A stretch of DNA of 64,000 bases from Cephalotus follicularis (lineage: Eukaryota; Streptophyta; Magnoliopsida; Oxalidales; Cephalotaceae), in contig BDDD01001459.1 of the NCBI GenBank assembly GCA_001972305.1, positions 216,702 to 280,701 of the forward strand. The letters are read 5' to 3'. Shown piece by piece: positions 36,396 through 49,132 of the stretch. Made by a program: the position numbers and the translations under genes. Position 1 is the stretch's first letter, and each line of letters starts with the position of its first letter. The notes under the pieces were generated by a model that worked only from the letters and a program-made list of their open reading frames with translations, ran no database searches and had not been told where the DNA came from.

Positions 36396-37637
36396 TGACA
36401 TGCCCCGTTTCCCCCACACCACGCCGGGAGACGAGCCGTGCCAGGAGGAATGATACACCTCAAGATCCTCTACCTCGGACATCTAGCCTCAACGCATAAG
36501 CCTAAGATCTATGGCTATGAGATCCGACGTAAAAACACGTCATAAGGAACTGATTAGCCGAGCTCCCCTAAACGACCACGTAAGCTAAGACGCTAAAGCT
36601 ACGCTACACCCGAGCTCTCAAAACGTCAGTATCTTATATATATATAACATAAACACATGGAAAGTTAGGAGGTCAGAGAAAATTAAAATGAGGGGTCAAA
36701 CCTATTCACACAACGTTACACCCTACGTCCGAGTACTAGGTTCCCGTGCTAACTGCTCTGCCCTCAACCCTAGAGGTCAAGTCTGACTAATGCCGAGGAG
36801 GCCTACCACAGCACCTATGGTCGAACAAGACTCCAAGACGCTCCATGAGATCTCGGCATCTCGGCATCTCAGCCTCCAACAACATAGAAAACCTCAACAA
36901 CCATCATAAAGATTCCTATAAACATATAAGGCATAAAATCACCAAATCTGTATCACTGCTTTGCCGAGCAACCACAAAACACCCAAGGTAACATAAACCA
37001 GAGATTGTACATATACAGAGATGATTTACAAAATAATACAAGGTTTTAAAGATTCTCATGACCTACAACAGAATCTATACAAAAACCCAAGATGCCCCCG
37101 ATGCATGTAGGTCCGACTAGTCGAGAAGCTAGCTAGGGTGCTCAAGCCAAGGTCTACCTATTCAAAAACGTCTTGGTCTGTGGATCAAAAGAACTTCAAA
37201 CCATGACTTCCATTGCACAAAAACTGAGAGGGGATTAGTCCAACTGACTATTGAGCGAGAACAAGGAATTCCCTGAGCGATCCACAAACATTGGAAACGC
37301 TAAAAGCAACATCTCATTTATGCCCCAACTGGGCTGACAACAATACACATAACACTGCTCAAATAAGACAGAGAAAGATGTGAATATGTATATGATAAGA
37401 GAAATAAGAGAGTAAAGAGAAAGACGTCAGAGCTACCAACTCAATGACCAATCTAAATAGAAAGGTAACAATATGCCGAGGAGCCATCCACTCTGAGAAA
37501 TCAACACAATGATCAAGGACTCCAAGGATCACATAGATAAGAGGAACACTGGTGCCGCACAGATTCACACACTTACTCGCCACCCACACCATGGCCATAC
37601 ATACCACTGCCGGAACCACCTCGTCCATATCATCCTC
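36396..37637 (-). repeat. E5 5' LTR, piece adjoining gag
   Basis: Collinear with the start of 26341-27966 (TGACATGCCCCG, then GGGAGACGAGCCGTGCC), with an added 790 bp absent from the 3' LTR (about 36770-37570). Its last five bases, TCCTC, are the E3 target duplication. Confidence 0.9.
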
Positions 37638-40304
37638 TGTAACACCCCCGGACGGCGGGAGTCGTCACAGGGTCATACATAACATAACTTAACAAATCAT
37701 AAGTTTGCTTTATTAGCCAATAACAGCCAGAAAACGTGGCAGTCTTATCAAAACGTTTAAAACTTAACATTAAGTAGTTGCAAAAAATTCAAAACATAAA
37801 TCAGTTCCAATTTAAAACACAAAACATAAAAGTCCATGTTTCAGACCACTAAACATAACATAGGGATCACTCTCCTAAGGATCCAACACATAAGGTGGTC
37901 ATCACTCAATCACACTTTCCCCCGCTACTCCTGAAAACATGCCGCATGGAAAACAAAAACGCGGCTGAACAAACCTCAGTACGGATAAGGGAAATAAAAA
38001 AGTAAACGGTAATTTAAAAACGTTAATACTTCAATAATAATGTAACTGAAATCGTAAACAATTAAATCATATTCAAATAACAATTGCATATCTTTCGAAA
38101 CAATTACGAAACAATTCAAAACGCTATAGTTCGTAAAATATACTGAGCCATATTCATATCACATATCACGATTTTGGCAAGGGAGGCGCTAATTCCACAT
38201 GCCAACTAGAATTGAAGTGTACGACACTACACAAGTCAATTCTCACATACACATGTCCGATCACACTTCGGACCACATATCTGAATTCACCTCAGATCAC
38301 ATAAACTAGAATCGATTCATACGCCTCTATCACATAGCGGATCCACAAGTCCACCTCATGGGATTCGTTCATACACTCAGAGACGTCGTAGTCTAATCAC
38401 ACCGCTACGGAAGTGTCACGTCCCCGTGCCAGGCCCACGACGTGCCTATGGATACGCCCCATAGGTGGGCACAATACTCAGTATTTAAATTAAAATAATT
38501 GATTTATCAAAATCAACTTAAATCACATAAATATGTTTTCACACAACATATTCAAAACTGCTCACAACAGTATTTTAACATATCATATCATAACATATCG
38601 TACCATAACATATTGTATAGATAAAGTCGGAATCAATTTAAAATGTCAAACCAACTTTAAATCCAAAACGTATCAAAATCATGAAACATCATTGATTTCA
38701 TAAACGAAGATGTTTATCAAAACAGTTTCAGTTTGAATGTCAGATAGCCAAGGAACAGAAAATCCGTACCTTATGCGCTTGCAAAGTACTTAGGAATAGA
38801 CAATTTTAAACGGAATCCACTTGAAATTCAACAATCTATAAGGACGTTCAAAATCATATGTATAAGAGTTTAAAACACATTAGAAGCATTAAATAAACTC
38901 ATAAAAGTGTTTGGAAAAGATTCGGATCGATTCGGGGGTCAAACGAATCAAAACAGTTGAAAACAACACATTCCAGGGCATGATAGTCGACTAGAACAGG
39001 GGTCCAGTCGACTGGAGAGGCTTGGCAGTCGACTGGATCATATGAACAGCCGACTACTCAACCAAAAATGCAGGTAGTCGACTGTGTTCTTCAATCCAGT
39101 CGACTACACAACCATTCCAGTCGACTGTCCACTAACACAGTCGGTTGTTTTGGGCGACAGAACAATTGGAAATCCGATGATTTGCTACTGAAATTGGTTC
39201 AAATGATTTCTACATTAAACTAGAGACATATGGATATAAACATATTATTATATATGACTTGTAGGTGACTTACAAACACAAATTTGACAAGGAAACGACC
39301 TTTCAATGATTTAACTTGCAAAAGGAAATAAGAAGACATTGCATGAACATGTCTAGATTTTGTTTCTAATTGATAGCAGATGTTATAAACTCAGTTTGTG
39401 ACATATATAGGTGCATAAAACGTGCAGATAACATTACTAACACAATAGCAACATGTTTGGGCAAGAATCAAAGACTCTAAGATACCAAGAGCACAAAAAT
39501 TCAAAGTAAGCCATTGAAACAAAACTATAATTAAAGAGGACAAATTTACTGACCTGTAATGATGTTAAGGAACCCAGAAAACAGTAGGAGGAACACAAAC
39601 ACAACACACAATCTGCTGTGAACAGAAACAAAGAAAGAAGAATACAAAACCATGGTATATTTAGACATACATAGCAAACTAAGAGAATTTAACCCAAAAG
39701 AATCAATTAAGGGTTGAGATTACCTCCTGGAATTTGAAGAATGATTTACACAGCAGATTATTTCACACAAACAAGGTAGAATCTGCAGTAGCTTGCATGA
39801 AGGATGAAGGCAACATTTAAAATGGCAAGATACTCAATAATGGAGAAAGGAGGAGACAAGATTTGACAAAAGGGAGAAGAATTGGAACTTTTCTGGATTT
39901 TGTAATGAGAAAGGAAGATTCTAAAATGGCTTTGATAGTGGGAATTGCTGGAAAGAAGGAGATGGTGGAAGGTAGTAGGAAGAAAGTTGAAGAAAATACT
40001 AAAATAGGAAAAAGAAAAGAAAAAGAATTAATAACAAAAGAATTAATAATGAAAAAGGAATTTAGGAATATTAAAAAAAAAATAATAATTTGTTTTTAAT
40101 AAAATAAGTTTTGGATTAAAATAAGAATTTATAAAACCCAACATAGCATAACATACCCAAATATCGGACCGGTATCATTCCGCAAAATTCACATAAACCC
40201 AAATCGTCGGGCAACCGGACTTTTAAAATTAAACACAATTAAAAGCCCGAAAACACAGATAAAAATATCCGTAAAATATATTTACGAACGACCAGGGTAT
40301 TACA
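37638..40304 (-). repeat. E3 3' LTR
   Basis: 2,667 bp, collinear with 45080-47742. It holds a palindrome cluster at about 38985-39150 and, on the minus strand, a pyrimidine-rich tract at about 40085-39830. The conserved block near 37920-37985 matches 7296-7360 of E2 in reverse. Confidence 0.95.
38985..39150 (-). repeat. Palindrome cluster in E3 3' LTR
   Basis: About nine copies of CAGTCGACTG and variants. The corresponding cluster in the 5' LTR is at 46440-46580 and has lost one copy. Confidence 0.87.
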
Positions 40305-40325
40305 TCCACCCCCCCTAAAAAGAAG
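40305..40325 (-). other. E3 polypurine tract
   Basis: On the minus strand TTTTTAGGGGGGGTGGA directly precedes the LTR start TGTAATACC. Confidence 0.78.
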
Positions 40326-40358
40326 ACTTCATCCCAAAATCACAAACATAAACATACA

Positions 40359-41871
40359 TCAAACAAACAAGTGCGGATATCGCTCCCGAATATGCTCCTC
40401 AAGCTCCCAAGTAGCCTCACGTTCGGGATGATTCCTCCACAGCACTTTCACAAAAGAAACAGTCTTGCTACGTGTCACCCGTTCCTGTCGATCCAGAATA
40501 GCCTCGGCCTCCTCGTCACAAGATAGGTCCTCTCGAATGTCGTCCAACGGATAGTGAACCACATGTAGGGGATGATACTGATAACCTCTCAACAATGACA
40601 CGTGGAACACATTATGGACATGTGCTAACTGCGGAGGCAAAGCTAACCGATAAGCGACCGCGCCAATCTTCTCCAGAACTTCAAAAGGTCCGATAAACCG
40701 CAGACTCAACTTTCTTTTTAGCCCAAAACGTCGGACTCCTTTCCAAGGCGAAACTTTCAAGAACACATGTTCACCAATCTTGAACTCCAAGTCCCTCCGA
40801 TGTCTGTCCGCATAACTCTTCTGTCGAGATTGAACCACTTTCAATCTCTGCCTTGCTATTGCCACTTTCTCCGTAGTGATCTGCACTAGCTCAGGTCCCT
40901 CGATAACTCGTTCTCCAACTTCATCCCAACATGTCGGAGCACGACACTTCCTCCCATACAGAGCTTCAAACGGAGCCATACCAATACTAGCATGCCAACT
41001 GTTATTGTAGGAAAACTCTACCAAGCTCAAATACTCATCCCAGCTCCCAGTCCACTCCAAAGCACAAGACCTCAACATGTCCTCTAAGGTCTGGATGGTT
41101 CTCTCAGTCTGCCCATCTGTCTGTGGATGAAAAGTTGTACTGTAACTGAGCCTACTACCCCAAGCTTTCTGAAACCCTTTCCAAAACCGTGAAGTGAAAC
41201 GAGGATCCCTATCCAAAACAATGGATACCGGAGTCCCATGCAGTCTCACTATCTCATGCTGAAACATCTCAGCCAAATGATCCACAGAAAAGTCTTCTCG
41301 GATAGCCAAGAAGTGAGCCGATTTCGTCAATCGATCCACTACTACCCAGATAGCGTCATGCCTTCTGAAAGTTCTCGGTAAACCCGTAACAAAGTCCATC
41401 GATATGCTCTCCCATTTCCAAACCAGGACTTCCAAGGGCTGTAACAAACCACAAGCACGCTGGTGTTCAATCTTTACCTGCTGACAGATCAAACACTTCC
41501 CAATGTACTCCGCAACATCCCTTTTCATTCCATTCCACCAGAAGTTCTTCTTCAAGTCCCTACATTTTCGTAGAACCCGGATGTATAGAAAATGGAGAAC
41601 TGTGTGCCTCAGCCAAAATAGCATCTCTGATAGAAGAATCTGACGGAACACACAACCGATTTCCCAGCCATATCACACCATGCTCATCCATACGGAATTC
41701 TGATTGCTTACCTTTTTCAACATTCTGGACTAAGGCCCAAAGCTCACCATCATCACTCTGAGTTGTCTTAATCCGAGATACAAGAGTAGGCTCAACATTC
41801 ATCGCAGCAACAGAGCCTTCAGAACCCCGAACATACATATGCAAATCCATCCGTTCCATATCAGCTATCAA
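40359..41871 (-). pseudogene. E3 integrase with chromodomain, frameshifted
   Basis: Zinc-binding end [12 protein letters not shown], core with [30 protein letters not shown] and [11 protein letters not shown], so Asp, Asp and Glu of the catalytic triad are present. Then RFIGPFEVLEK, HNVFHVSLLRGY and a chromodomain with SKTVSFVKVLW, ATWELEEHIRE and YPHLFV. A two-base loss near 41570 relative to E2 shifts the N-terminal part (from 41871) out of frame with the main body. From about 41560 to the stop at 40359 the frame is open. Confidence 0.93.
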
Positions 41872-43179
41872 CTAAGGTTGAGTAAGCAAAGCCGCTACAC
41901 TCCCAGAACTTTTCCGACTTAGAGCATCAGCTACCACATTTGCTTTACCAGGATGGTACTGAATGTTCAAATCATAGTCCTTCAGAAGTTCTAACCACCT
42001 TCTCTGACGCATGTTCAACTCTTTCTGCGTAAAGATGTACTTGAGACTCTTATGATCGGTAAAGACGTCACAAGTTTCTCCGTACAAGTAGTGCCTCCAA
42101 ATCTTCAACGCAAACACTACCGCTGCCAACTCCAGATCATGCGTAGGATAGTTCACTTCATAAGGCTTCAACTGTCTCGAAGCATAAGCGATCACATGAC
42201 CGTGCTGCATCAGAACACATCCCAAACCCTTCTTAGAAGCGTCGCTGTATATCTGGTATCCACCCGACCCAGATGGTAAACGAAGAATTGGTGCTGACAC
42301 AAGACCATTCTTCAATTTCTCAAAGCTTGCTTCTCGTTCCTTATTCCACTCAAACTTCACTCCCTTCCTCATAAGCTGAGTAAGTGGTAAGGCTATAGAG
42401 GAAAAACCTTCCACGAACCGCCTATAATATCCAGCCAAACCCAAGAAACTTCTAACCTCTGTCACTGTGGTAGGTCTCGGCCATTTTGTAATAGCCTCAA
42501 TTTTTGCAGGATCCACACAGATACCTTCAGCTGTAACCACATGACCCAAAAATGCCACCTGTTCCAACCAGAACTCACACTTCGAAAACTTCGCGTATAA
42601 CTAATTCTTCCTCAGAATACTCAACACAATGCGAAGCTGTTCTTCATGCTCTTCCTTCGACTTGGAATACACAAGAATGTCATCTATGAACACTATAACA
42701 AACTGATCCAAGTACTCATGAAACACCCTATTCATCAAATCCATGAAAACTGTCGGTGCATTAGTGAGTCCGAAAGGCATCACAAAAAACTGATAATGCC
42801 CATACCGAGTACGGAAAGAAGTTTTAGGCACATCTTCATCCTTTATCCGAAGTTGATGATATCCCGATATCAAATCGATCTTCGAGAAATACCGAGCATC
42901 TTGGAGTTGATCAAACAAGTCATCAATCCTAGGTAGCGGGTATTTATTCCGAATAGTGATTCGGTTCAATTCTCTGTAGTCTATGCATAACCTCATAGAC
43001 CCATCTTTCTTCTTCCCAAAAAAGAACCGGAGCACCCCATGGCGAAACACTAGGCTGAATGAAACCCCGATCCAACAGCTCTTGCAACTGTTCCTTCAAC
43101 TCTTGCAGTTCCAACAGTGCCATTCTGTGAGGTGCCTTAGATATCGGTGCCGCTCCGGGAATGAGTTCGATGGTAAACT
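41872..43179 (-). pseudogene. E3 reverse transcriptase and RNase H, interrupted
   Basis: Shows [45 protein letters not shown], catalytic FIDDILVYS (about 42680-42655), then [46 protein letters not shown] and [10 protein letters not shown]. Catalytic residues look intact. Breaks are a frameshift near 43018, a TAG (Gln codon in E2) at 42601-42603 and a TAG at 41872-41874. Confidence 0.93.
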
Positions 43180-43760
43180 CCACTTCCCGTTGCGGTGGTA
43201 ATCCCGGTAACTCCTCCGGAAACACATCAGAAAATTCTAGCACCACAGGATAGTCTTCAAGGCGAGGCTCAACCTTTGAGACATCCTTCACAACGGCTAA
43301 GAAACCTTCAGCGCCCTTAGCTACCAACTTCCGAGCTTTCAAAGCGGATATAACTTTCACTTCTTTCCTAGGTTGTGAACCCTGAAACATAAACTCAGGA
43401 CTATTCACATCCCCAAACAGAACTCTTCGAGCATAGCAGTCGATTGTAGCCCGATGACGATCCAACCAGTTCATTCCCAAAATCATATCGAAGTCGTACA
43501 TATCGATAGGCAAAAGGTCTGCATCACGAACCTGATCATCGAAAACAAGAGGACAAGCATAAAAGCACTCAGATATCACAACAGAAGATCCCGTAGGGGT
43601 CGAAAGAACCAAAACTGGATCAAGCAACTGGGAAGACATCCCAAGATGCTGAACAAAAGACCTCGCTACAACCGAATGGGTCGATCCAGTATCATACAAA
43701 ACATAAGCCCTACGGTTACCAACATAAATAAGGCCCGAAACAGTACCTGGTGCGTAAGCT
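43180..43760 (-). pseudogene. E3 aspartic protease and linker (frame open)
   Basis: The frame 44212-42944 runs through here without a stop. YDTGSTHSVVARSF marks the active site (about 43696-43655); MILGMNWLDRHRATIDCYARR and [19 protein letters not shown] follow. The domain is apparently intact but sits between broken gag and broken reverse transcriptase. Confidence 0.93.
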
Positions 43761-44899
43761 GCCTGCTGAGTCGTGATAGCAAAGACACGACCTCCCACGT
43801 TGTGCTGTCCACAATCTGCATTGTACCCCTTCCTTTCCTTTGCACGAGGGTCAGGGCAATCCTTCACGAAGTGTCCTTTCTGTCCACACACAAAACAGGC
43901 CCCGATAGCCTTATAGCATACTCCCACTGGATGCTGTCTACCACACACATCACACTTTGCAATCTGAACATCCGCAGCTCCCTGTGTCTGCCTCGGGTCA
44001 TTACCGGGATGTTGCTGTCCCCGGTAATCATTTCTCTTCCCACGCTTACCATTCCTATTCTTATTCTGTCCAGAACCTTGCCCCTGAGAATCACCTCTGT
44101 TTCTCTTTCTGTCAAACTCCTGTCGAGCAGCCTGGGAATCTAATCTTTCCGGCTCAATATTCTTTGCCGCATTAGCCACTTCAGATACATCAGCAAACCT
44201 GGTGTTGATCAATTTACCCTAAAACTGATAGTGCAACTTCCACTTGAACTTTTCTGCCTGCTCCACTGCTGTCCCTGCCGCAGAACCAGCAAAACCAGCA
44301 AGCCTGGTGAATCGGGTCAAGAACTCTGTCACCGATTCTCCATCCTTCTGTCTGGTGTTGACAAACTCTCTGGCATAAGCCTCCTTATCAGCGGTGGGAA
44401 AATACTGCTAATAAAAGACCTCGCAAAACTTAGACCAGGTCAGAGTCTCCGCATAGTTGCCACCCTTAGCCAAAACCACAGCTTTCCACAATTTCTGAGC
44501 GTCACCCTCAAGCTTGTACACAACTAACTTAATCTTCTGTTCATCACTGCAACCAAGCACATCAAAGATCTTGTCCATATTAGCAATCCAGTGCTCAGCT
44601 TCCACCGGAGTCACGGCTGAGCTGAAAGACAGTGGTCTCTGCTTCTGGAACCGCTCAAGCCAAACATAAGTGGGCGTAACAGTCCTGTCCCCAGCATCTC
44701 TTCCCAACTGGATATCAGCTTGAGCATCATTAGCAACAACCGGCTCCCTACGGTCCTGATTCAGATTCTGTTCATTCAATGCGCGCCGTATCTCCTGAGC
44801 GACTGCCTGACGTACAAGCTCCTCCACAGTAGGCTCATTTCTGACTTTCTGAACCTCAGCGGGTGCAGTCCTCCGAGCAGTGTTCCTTGTTCGTGCCAT
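43761..44899 (-). pseudogene. E3 gag, interrupted by two stops
   Basis: Starts MARTRNTARR at 44899. The capsid region has YVWLERFQKQRPLSF, EAEHWIANMDKIF and the segment before FYQQYFP. Nucleocapsid: KCDVCGRQHPVGVC, then a complete zinc knuckle with CFVCGQKGHFVKDC. In-frame TAG stops at 44408-44410 (Gln codon in E2) and 44219-44221 break it; both keep frame. Confidence 0.93.
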
Positions 44900-45061
44900 C
44901 TACGAAAAGGCGCTTAAACATAAAACATCACAAGGAACAAAAACAGGAAACAGGAAAACAAAAAACATATCAGAAAATCATAAGCAAAACAGCCTAACCC
45001 GGTGTCTACCCAATCTAACAGGTCAAACCTAGTTAGGTCTTCTAAGGAAGCAAAACCTAAT

Positions 45062-45073
45062 TCTCTGATACCA
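45062..45073 (-). other. E3 primer-binding site (initiator tRNA-Met)
   Basis: On the minus strand TGGTATCAGAGA, six bases from the LTR edge at 45080. Identical to E2. Confidence 0.9.
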
Positions 45074-45079
45074 TAATTC

Positions 45080-47742
45080 TGTAACACCCCCGGACGGCGG
45101 GAGTCGTCACAGGGTCATACATAACATAACTTAACAAATCATAAGTTTGCTTTATTAGCCAATAACAGCCAGAAAACGTGGCAGTCCTATCAAAACATTT
45201 AAAACTTAACATTAAGTAGTTGCGGAAAAATCAAAACATAAATCAGTTCCAATTTAAAACACAAAACATAAAAGTCCATGTTTCAGACCACTAAACATAA
45301 CATAGGGATCACTCTCCTAAGGATCCAACACATAGGGTGGTCATCACTCAATCACACTTTCCCCCGCTGCTCCTGAAAACTTGCCGCATGGAAAACAAAA
45401 ACGCGGCTGACCAAACCTCAGTACGGATAAGGGAAATAAAATAGTAAACGGTAATTTAAAAACGTTAATACTTCAATAATAACGTAACTGAAATCATAAA
45501 CAGTTAAATCATATTCAAATAACAATTGCATATCTTTCGAAACAATTACGAAACAATTCAAAACGCTATAGTTTGTAAAATATACTGAGCCATATTCATA
45601 TCACATATCACGATTTTGGCAAGGGAGGCGCTAATTCCACATGCCCACTAGAATTGAAGTGTACGACACTACACAAGTCAATTCTCACATACACATGTCC
45701 GATCACACTTCGGACCACATATCTGAATTCACCTCAGATCACATAAACTAGAATCGATTCATACGCCTCTATCACATAGCGGATCCACAAATCCACCTCA
45801 TGGGATTCGTTCATACTCTCAGAGACGCCGTAGTCTAATCACACGGCTACGGAAGTGTCAAGTCCACGTGCCAGGCCCACGACGTGCCTATGGATACGCC
45901 CCATAGGTGGGTACAATTCTCAGTATTTAAATTAAAATAATTGATTTATCAAAATCAACTTAAATCACATAAATATGTTTTCACACAACATATTCAAAAC
46001 TGCTCACAAAAGTATTTTAGCATATCATTTCATAACATATTATATCCTAACATATCGTACCATAACATATTGTATAGATAAAGTCGGAATCAATTTAAAA
46101 TGTCAAACCAACTTTAAATCCAAAACGTATCAAAATCATGAAACATCATTGATTTCATAAACGAAGATGTTTATCAAAACAGTTTCAGTTTGAATGTCAG
46201 ATAGCCAAGGAACAGAAAATCCGTACCTTATGCGCTTGCAAAGTACTTACGAATAGACAATTTTAAACGTAATCCACTTGAAATTCAACTATCTATAAGG
46301 ACATTCAAAATCATATGTATAAGAATTTAAAACACATGAGAAGCATTAAATAAACTCATAAAAGTGTTTGGAAAAGATTCGGATCGATTCGGGGGTCAAA
46401 CGAATCAAAACAGTTGAAAACAGCACATTCCAGGGCATGATAGTCGACTAGAACAGGGGTCCAGTCGACTGGAGAGGCTTGGCAGTCGGCTGGATCATAT
46501 GACCAGTCGACTACTCAACCAAAAATGCAGGTAGTCGACTGTGTTCTTCAATCCAGTCGACTGTCCACTAAAATAGTCGGCTGTTTTGGGCGACAGAACA
46601 GTTGGAAATCCGACGATTTGCTACTGAAATTGGTTCAAATGATTTCTACATTAAACTAGAGACATATGGACATAAACATATGAATATATATGACTTGTAG
46701 GTGACTTACAAACACAAATTTGACAAGGAAACGACCTTTCAATGATTTAACTGGCATAAGGAAATAAGAAGACATTGCATGAACATGTCCAGATTTTGTT
46801 TCTAATTGATAGCAGATGTTATAAACTCAGTTTGTGACATATATAGGTGCATAAAACATGCAGATAACATTACTAACACAATAGCAACATGTTTGGGCAA
46901 GAATCAAAGACTCCAAGATACCAAGAGCACAAAAATTCAAAGTAAGCCATTGAAACAAAACTATAATTAAAGAGGACGAATTTACTGACCTGTAATGATG
47001 TTAAGGAACCCAGAAAATAGTAGGAGGAACACAAACACAACACACAATCTGCTGTGAACAGAAACAAAGAAAGAAGAATACAAAACCATGGTATATTTAG
47101 ACATACATAGCAAACTAAGAGAATTTAACCCAAAAGAATCAATTAAGGGTTGAGATTACCTCCTGGAATTTGAAGAATGATTTACACAGCAGATTATTTC
47201 ACACAAACAAGGTAGAATCTGCAGTAGCTTGCATGAAGGATGAAGGCAACATTTAAAATTGCAAGATACTCAAAAATGGAGAAAGGAGGAGACAAGATTT
47301 GACAAAAGGGAGAAGAATGGGAACTTTTCTGGATTTTGTAATGAGAAAGGAAGATTCTAACATGGCTTTGATAGTGGGAATTGCTGGAAAGAAGGAGATG
47401 GTGGAAGGTAGTAGGAAGAAGGTCGAAGAAAATGCTAAAATAGGAAAAAGAAAAGAAAAAGAATTAATAACAAAAGAATTAATAATGAAAAAGGAATTTA
47501 GGAATATTAAAATAAAAGAATAATAATTTGTTTTTAATAAAATAAGTTTTGGATTAAAATAAGAATTTATAAAACCCAACATAGCATAACATACCCAAAT
47601 ATCGGACCGGTATCATTCTGCAAAATTCACATAAACCCAAATCGTCGGGCAACCGGACTTTTAAAATTAAACAAAATTAAAAGCCCGAAAACACAGATAA
47701 AAAAATCCGTAAAATATATTTATGAACGAACAGGGTATTACA
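45080..47742 (-). repeat. E3 5' LTR
   Basis: 2,663 bp, very similar to 37638-40304. Palindrome cluster at 46440-46580; conserved blocks at about 45360-45425 and 45800-45915. Ends on the plus strand with GGGTATTACA followed by TCCTC. Confidence 0.95.
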
Positions 47743-47747
47743 TCCTC

Positions 47748-49127
47748 TGCACCACAAAATCCAAATCGGCATCCACAAGGAACAGCTCCGCCGGAACCAC
47801 ATCGGCGAGGTCATGGGCTATAGGATTGTACACATCCCTCATATACGCATATAGATGCCATATGTCCAGAGCACAACACCACATGAACTTCTATCGAAGG
47901 GCTACAGAAGCTCCACCCTCATCGGTAATCACGTAACTGAACATAGACTAAGGGGCCCGCTATTCACCGCTTGGCTCCACCCTTGTCGGTAATCACATAG
48001 GAGAACTTTGACTAAGAGGTAAGCGAATCACCGCTCGAACCATCTCTAGTCGGCAATCTCATGTCCGAGAACTCAACATGGACTGACTGAAGAAGTAGCG
48101 GATCCATCGGCTGCACTCACACAACATACCGTCATAGACCGAAGGGATGAGCCGATCCAGGTAACGGAACCCGGGGACAGTCACACCCAACAGCCCATTA
48201 TAGACAATGCAACTACTGAATAGAATTGGGATCCAACGCCACACTCCTCCTCAGCCACATAAGTCTCACATACCCAAGATTACTAGTACCGAGCATCCGA
48301 GAACAACACATGATATCAATAAGCATAAAATACTATAAACAACATGGGAAAACATGTCAACCCAAGTCATCGAGCATACCTACTCATAAACAGTATTTCA
48401 CATGCAACAGTCAAGAAAGACAACAGGAAAAAAAAAATCTTTGTCAAGCGTCAATATCATGGCAAAACAAGGCATATTATACAATAAGACTCTCAGAATC
48501 AATGATAGAAAAGGGAATATCCCACTCACTAGTAAACCGCAAGTCCTCTGACTAGCTCCCTTACTGCGCGGACTCCATGCCTGGATTTTATTCTACAATA
48601 TCAACACACACAACAGAGTTAGCATCAACTGCTTTAACATACGCCCGAACAACATGCATGAACACCCACATGCATAAAAGCCACAAGAAAGCCTATATGG
48701 CATTCACATCCATCACTCTGCCTTGAAACTACCATGGAAGATACAACACGTCGCACAACCATATCAACCCGAGAGGAAGAACACTCACCTTACTAAACTC
48801 GTAGTCGGCAAGAAACGTTCCAAATCCTCAGATCATCGAAAGAAGCTTCAAAGAAAAACAAAGAAGAAAGGGAAAAGCACTCAAGCAAGATTGACATTTC
48901 CAAAGCAAAACTGACACAAGGCATGTCAAACCTGCTTCAGCCGAAATAGCACACAAATGCTAAAGCTTCGTCAAGACGCTTCGTACTTCCCAAGGCAGCA
49001 TAAATATCTTCCTTTCTCCCTTTGGGCCATACAACCAAGCAGCCCAATCCAACAAAGCAAAAAGGAAAAAGAAAAATTTCTCAAGGCCCGAACATTAATC
49101 TGTCCAAAAATTAACACGGGTGTTACA
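47748..49127 (-). repeat. E5 5' LTR, outer piece
   Basis: Continues the LTR after E3 and matches about 26757-27966 with extra DNA near 48415-48640. Ends GGGTGTTACA at 49127, followed by CATAG. Confidence 0.9.
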
Positions 49128-49132
49128 CATAG

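Larger units (their letters stand above)
37638..47742 (-). mobile_element. E3: complete Ty3/gypsy chromovirus, same family as E2, minus strand
   Basis: 10,105 bp with LTRs at 37638-40304 (3') and 45080-47742 (5'), flanked by TCCTC (37633-37637 and 47743-47747). Gag starts with the same MARTRN and the proteins match E2 almost throughout. It is the least damaged element here: catalytic residues of protease, reverse transcriptase, RNase H and integrase look intact, but five stops and two frameshifts remain. The two LTRs differ by only about eight positions over their first 340 bp by eye. Confidence 0.97.
26341..49127 (-). mobile_element. E5: Ty3/gypsy chromovirus split by E5a and E3
   Basis: On the minus strand the order is 5' LTR (49127 to 36396, interrupted by E3), primer site, gag, protease, reverse transcriptase, RNase H (interrupted by solo LTR E5a), integrase, chromodomain, polypurine tract and 3' LTR (27966-26341). 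The target duplication reads CACAG on the left (26336-26340) and CATAG on the right (49128-49132); homologous intact LTR E7 has CATAG there, so the left copy mutated. Without the insertions E5 is about 9.1 kb. Confidence 0.93.
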
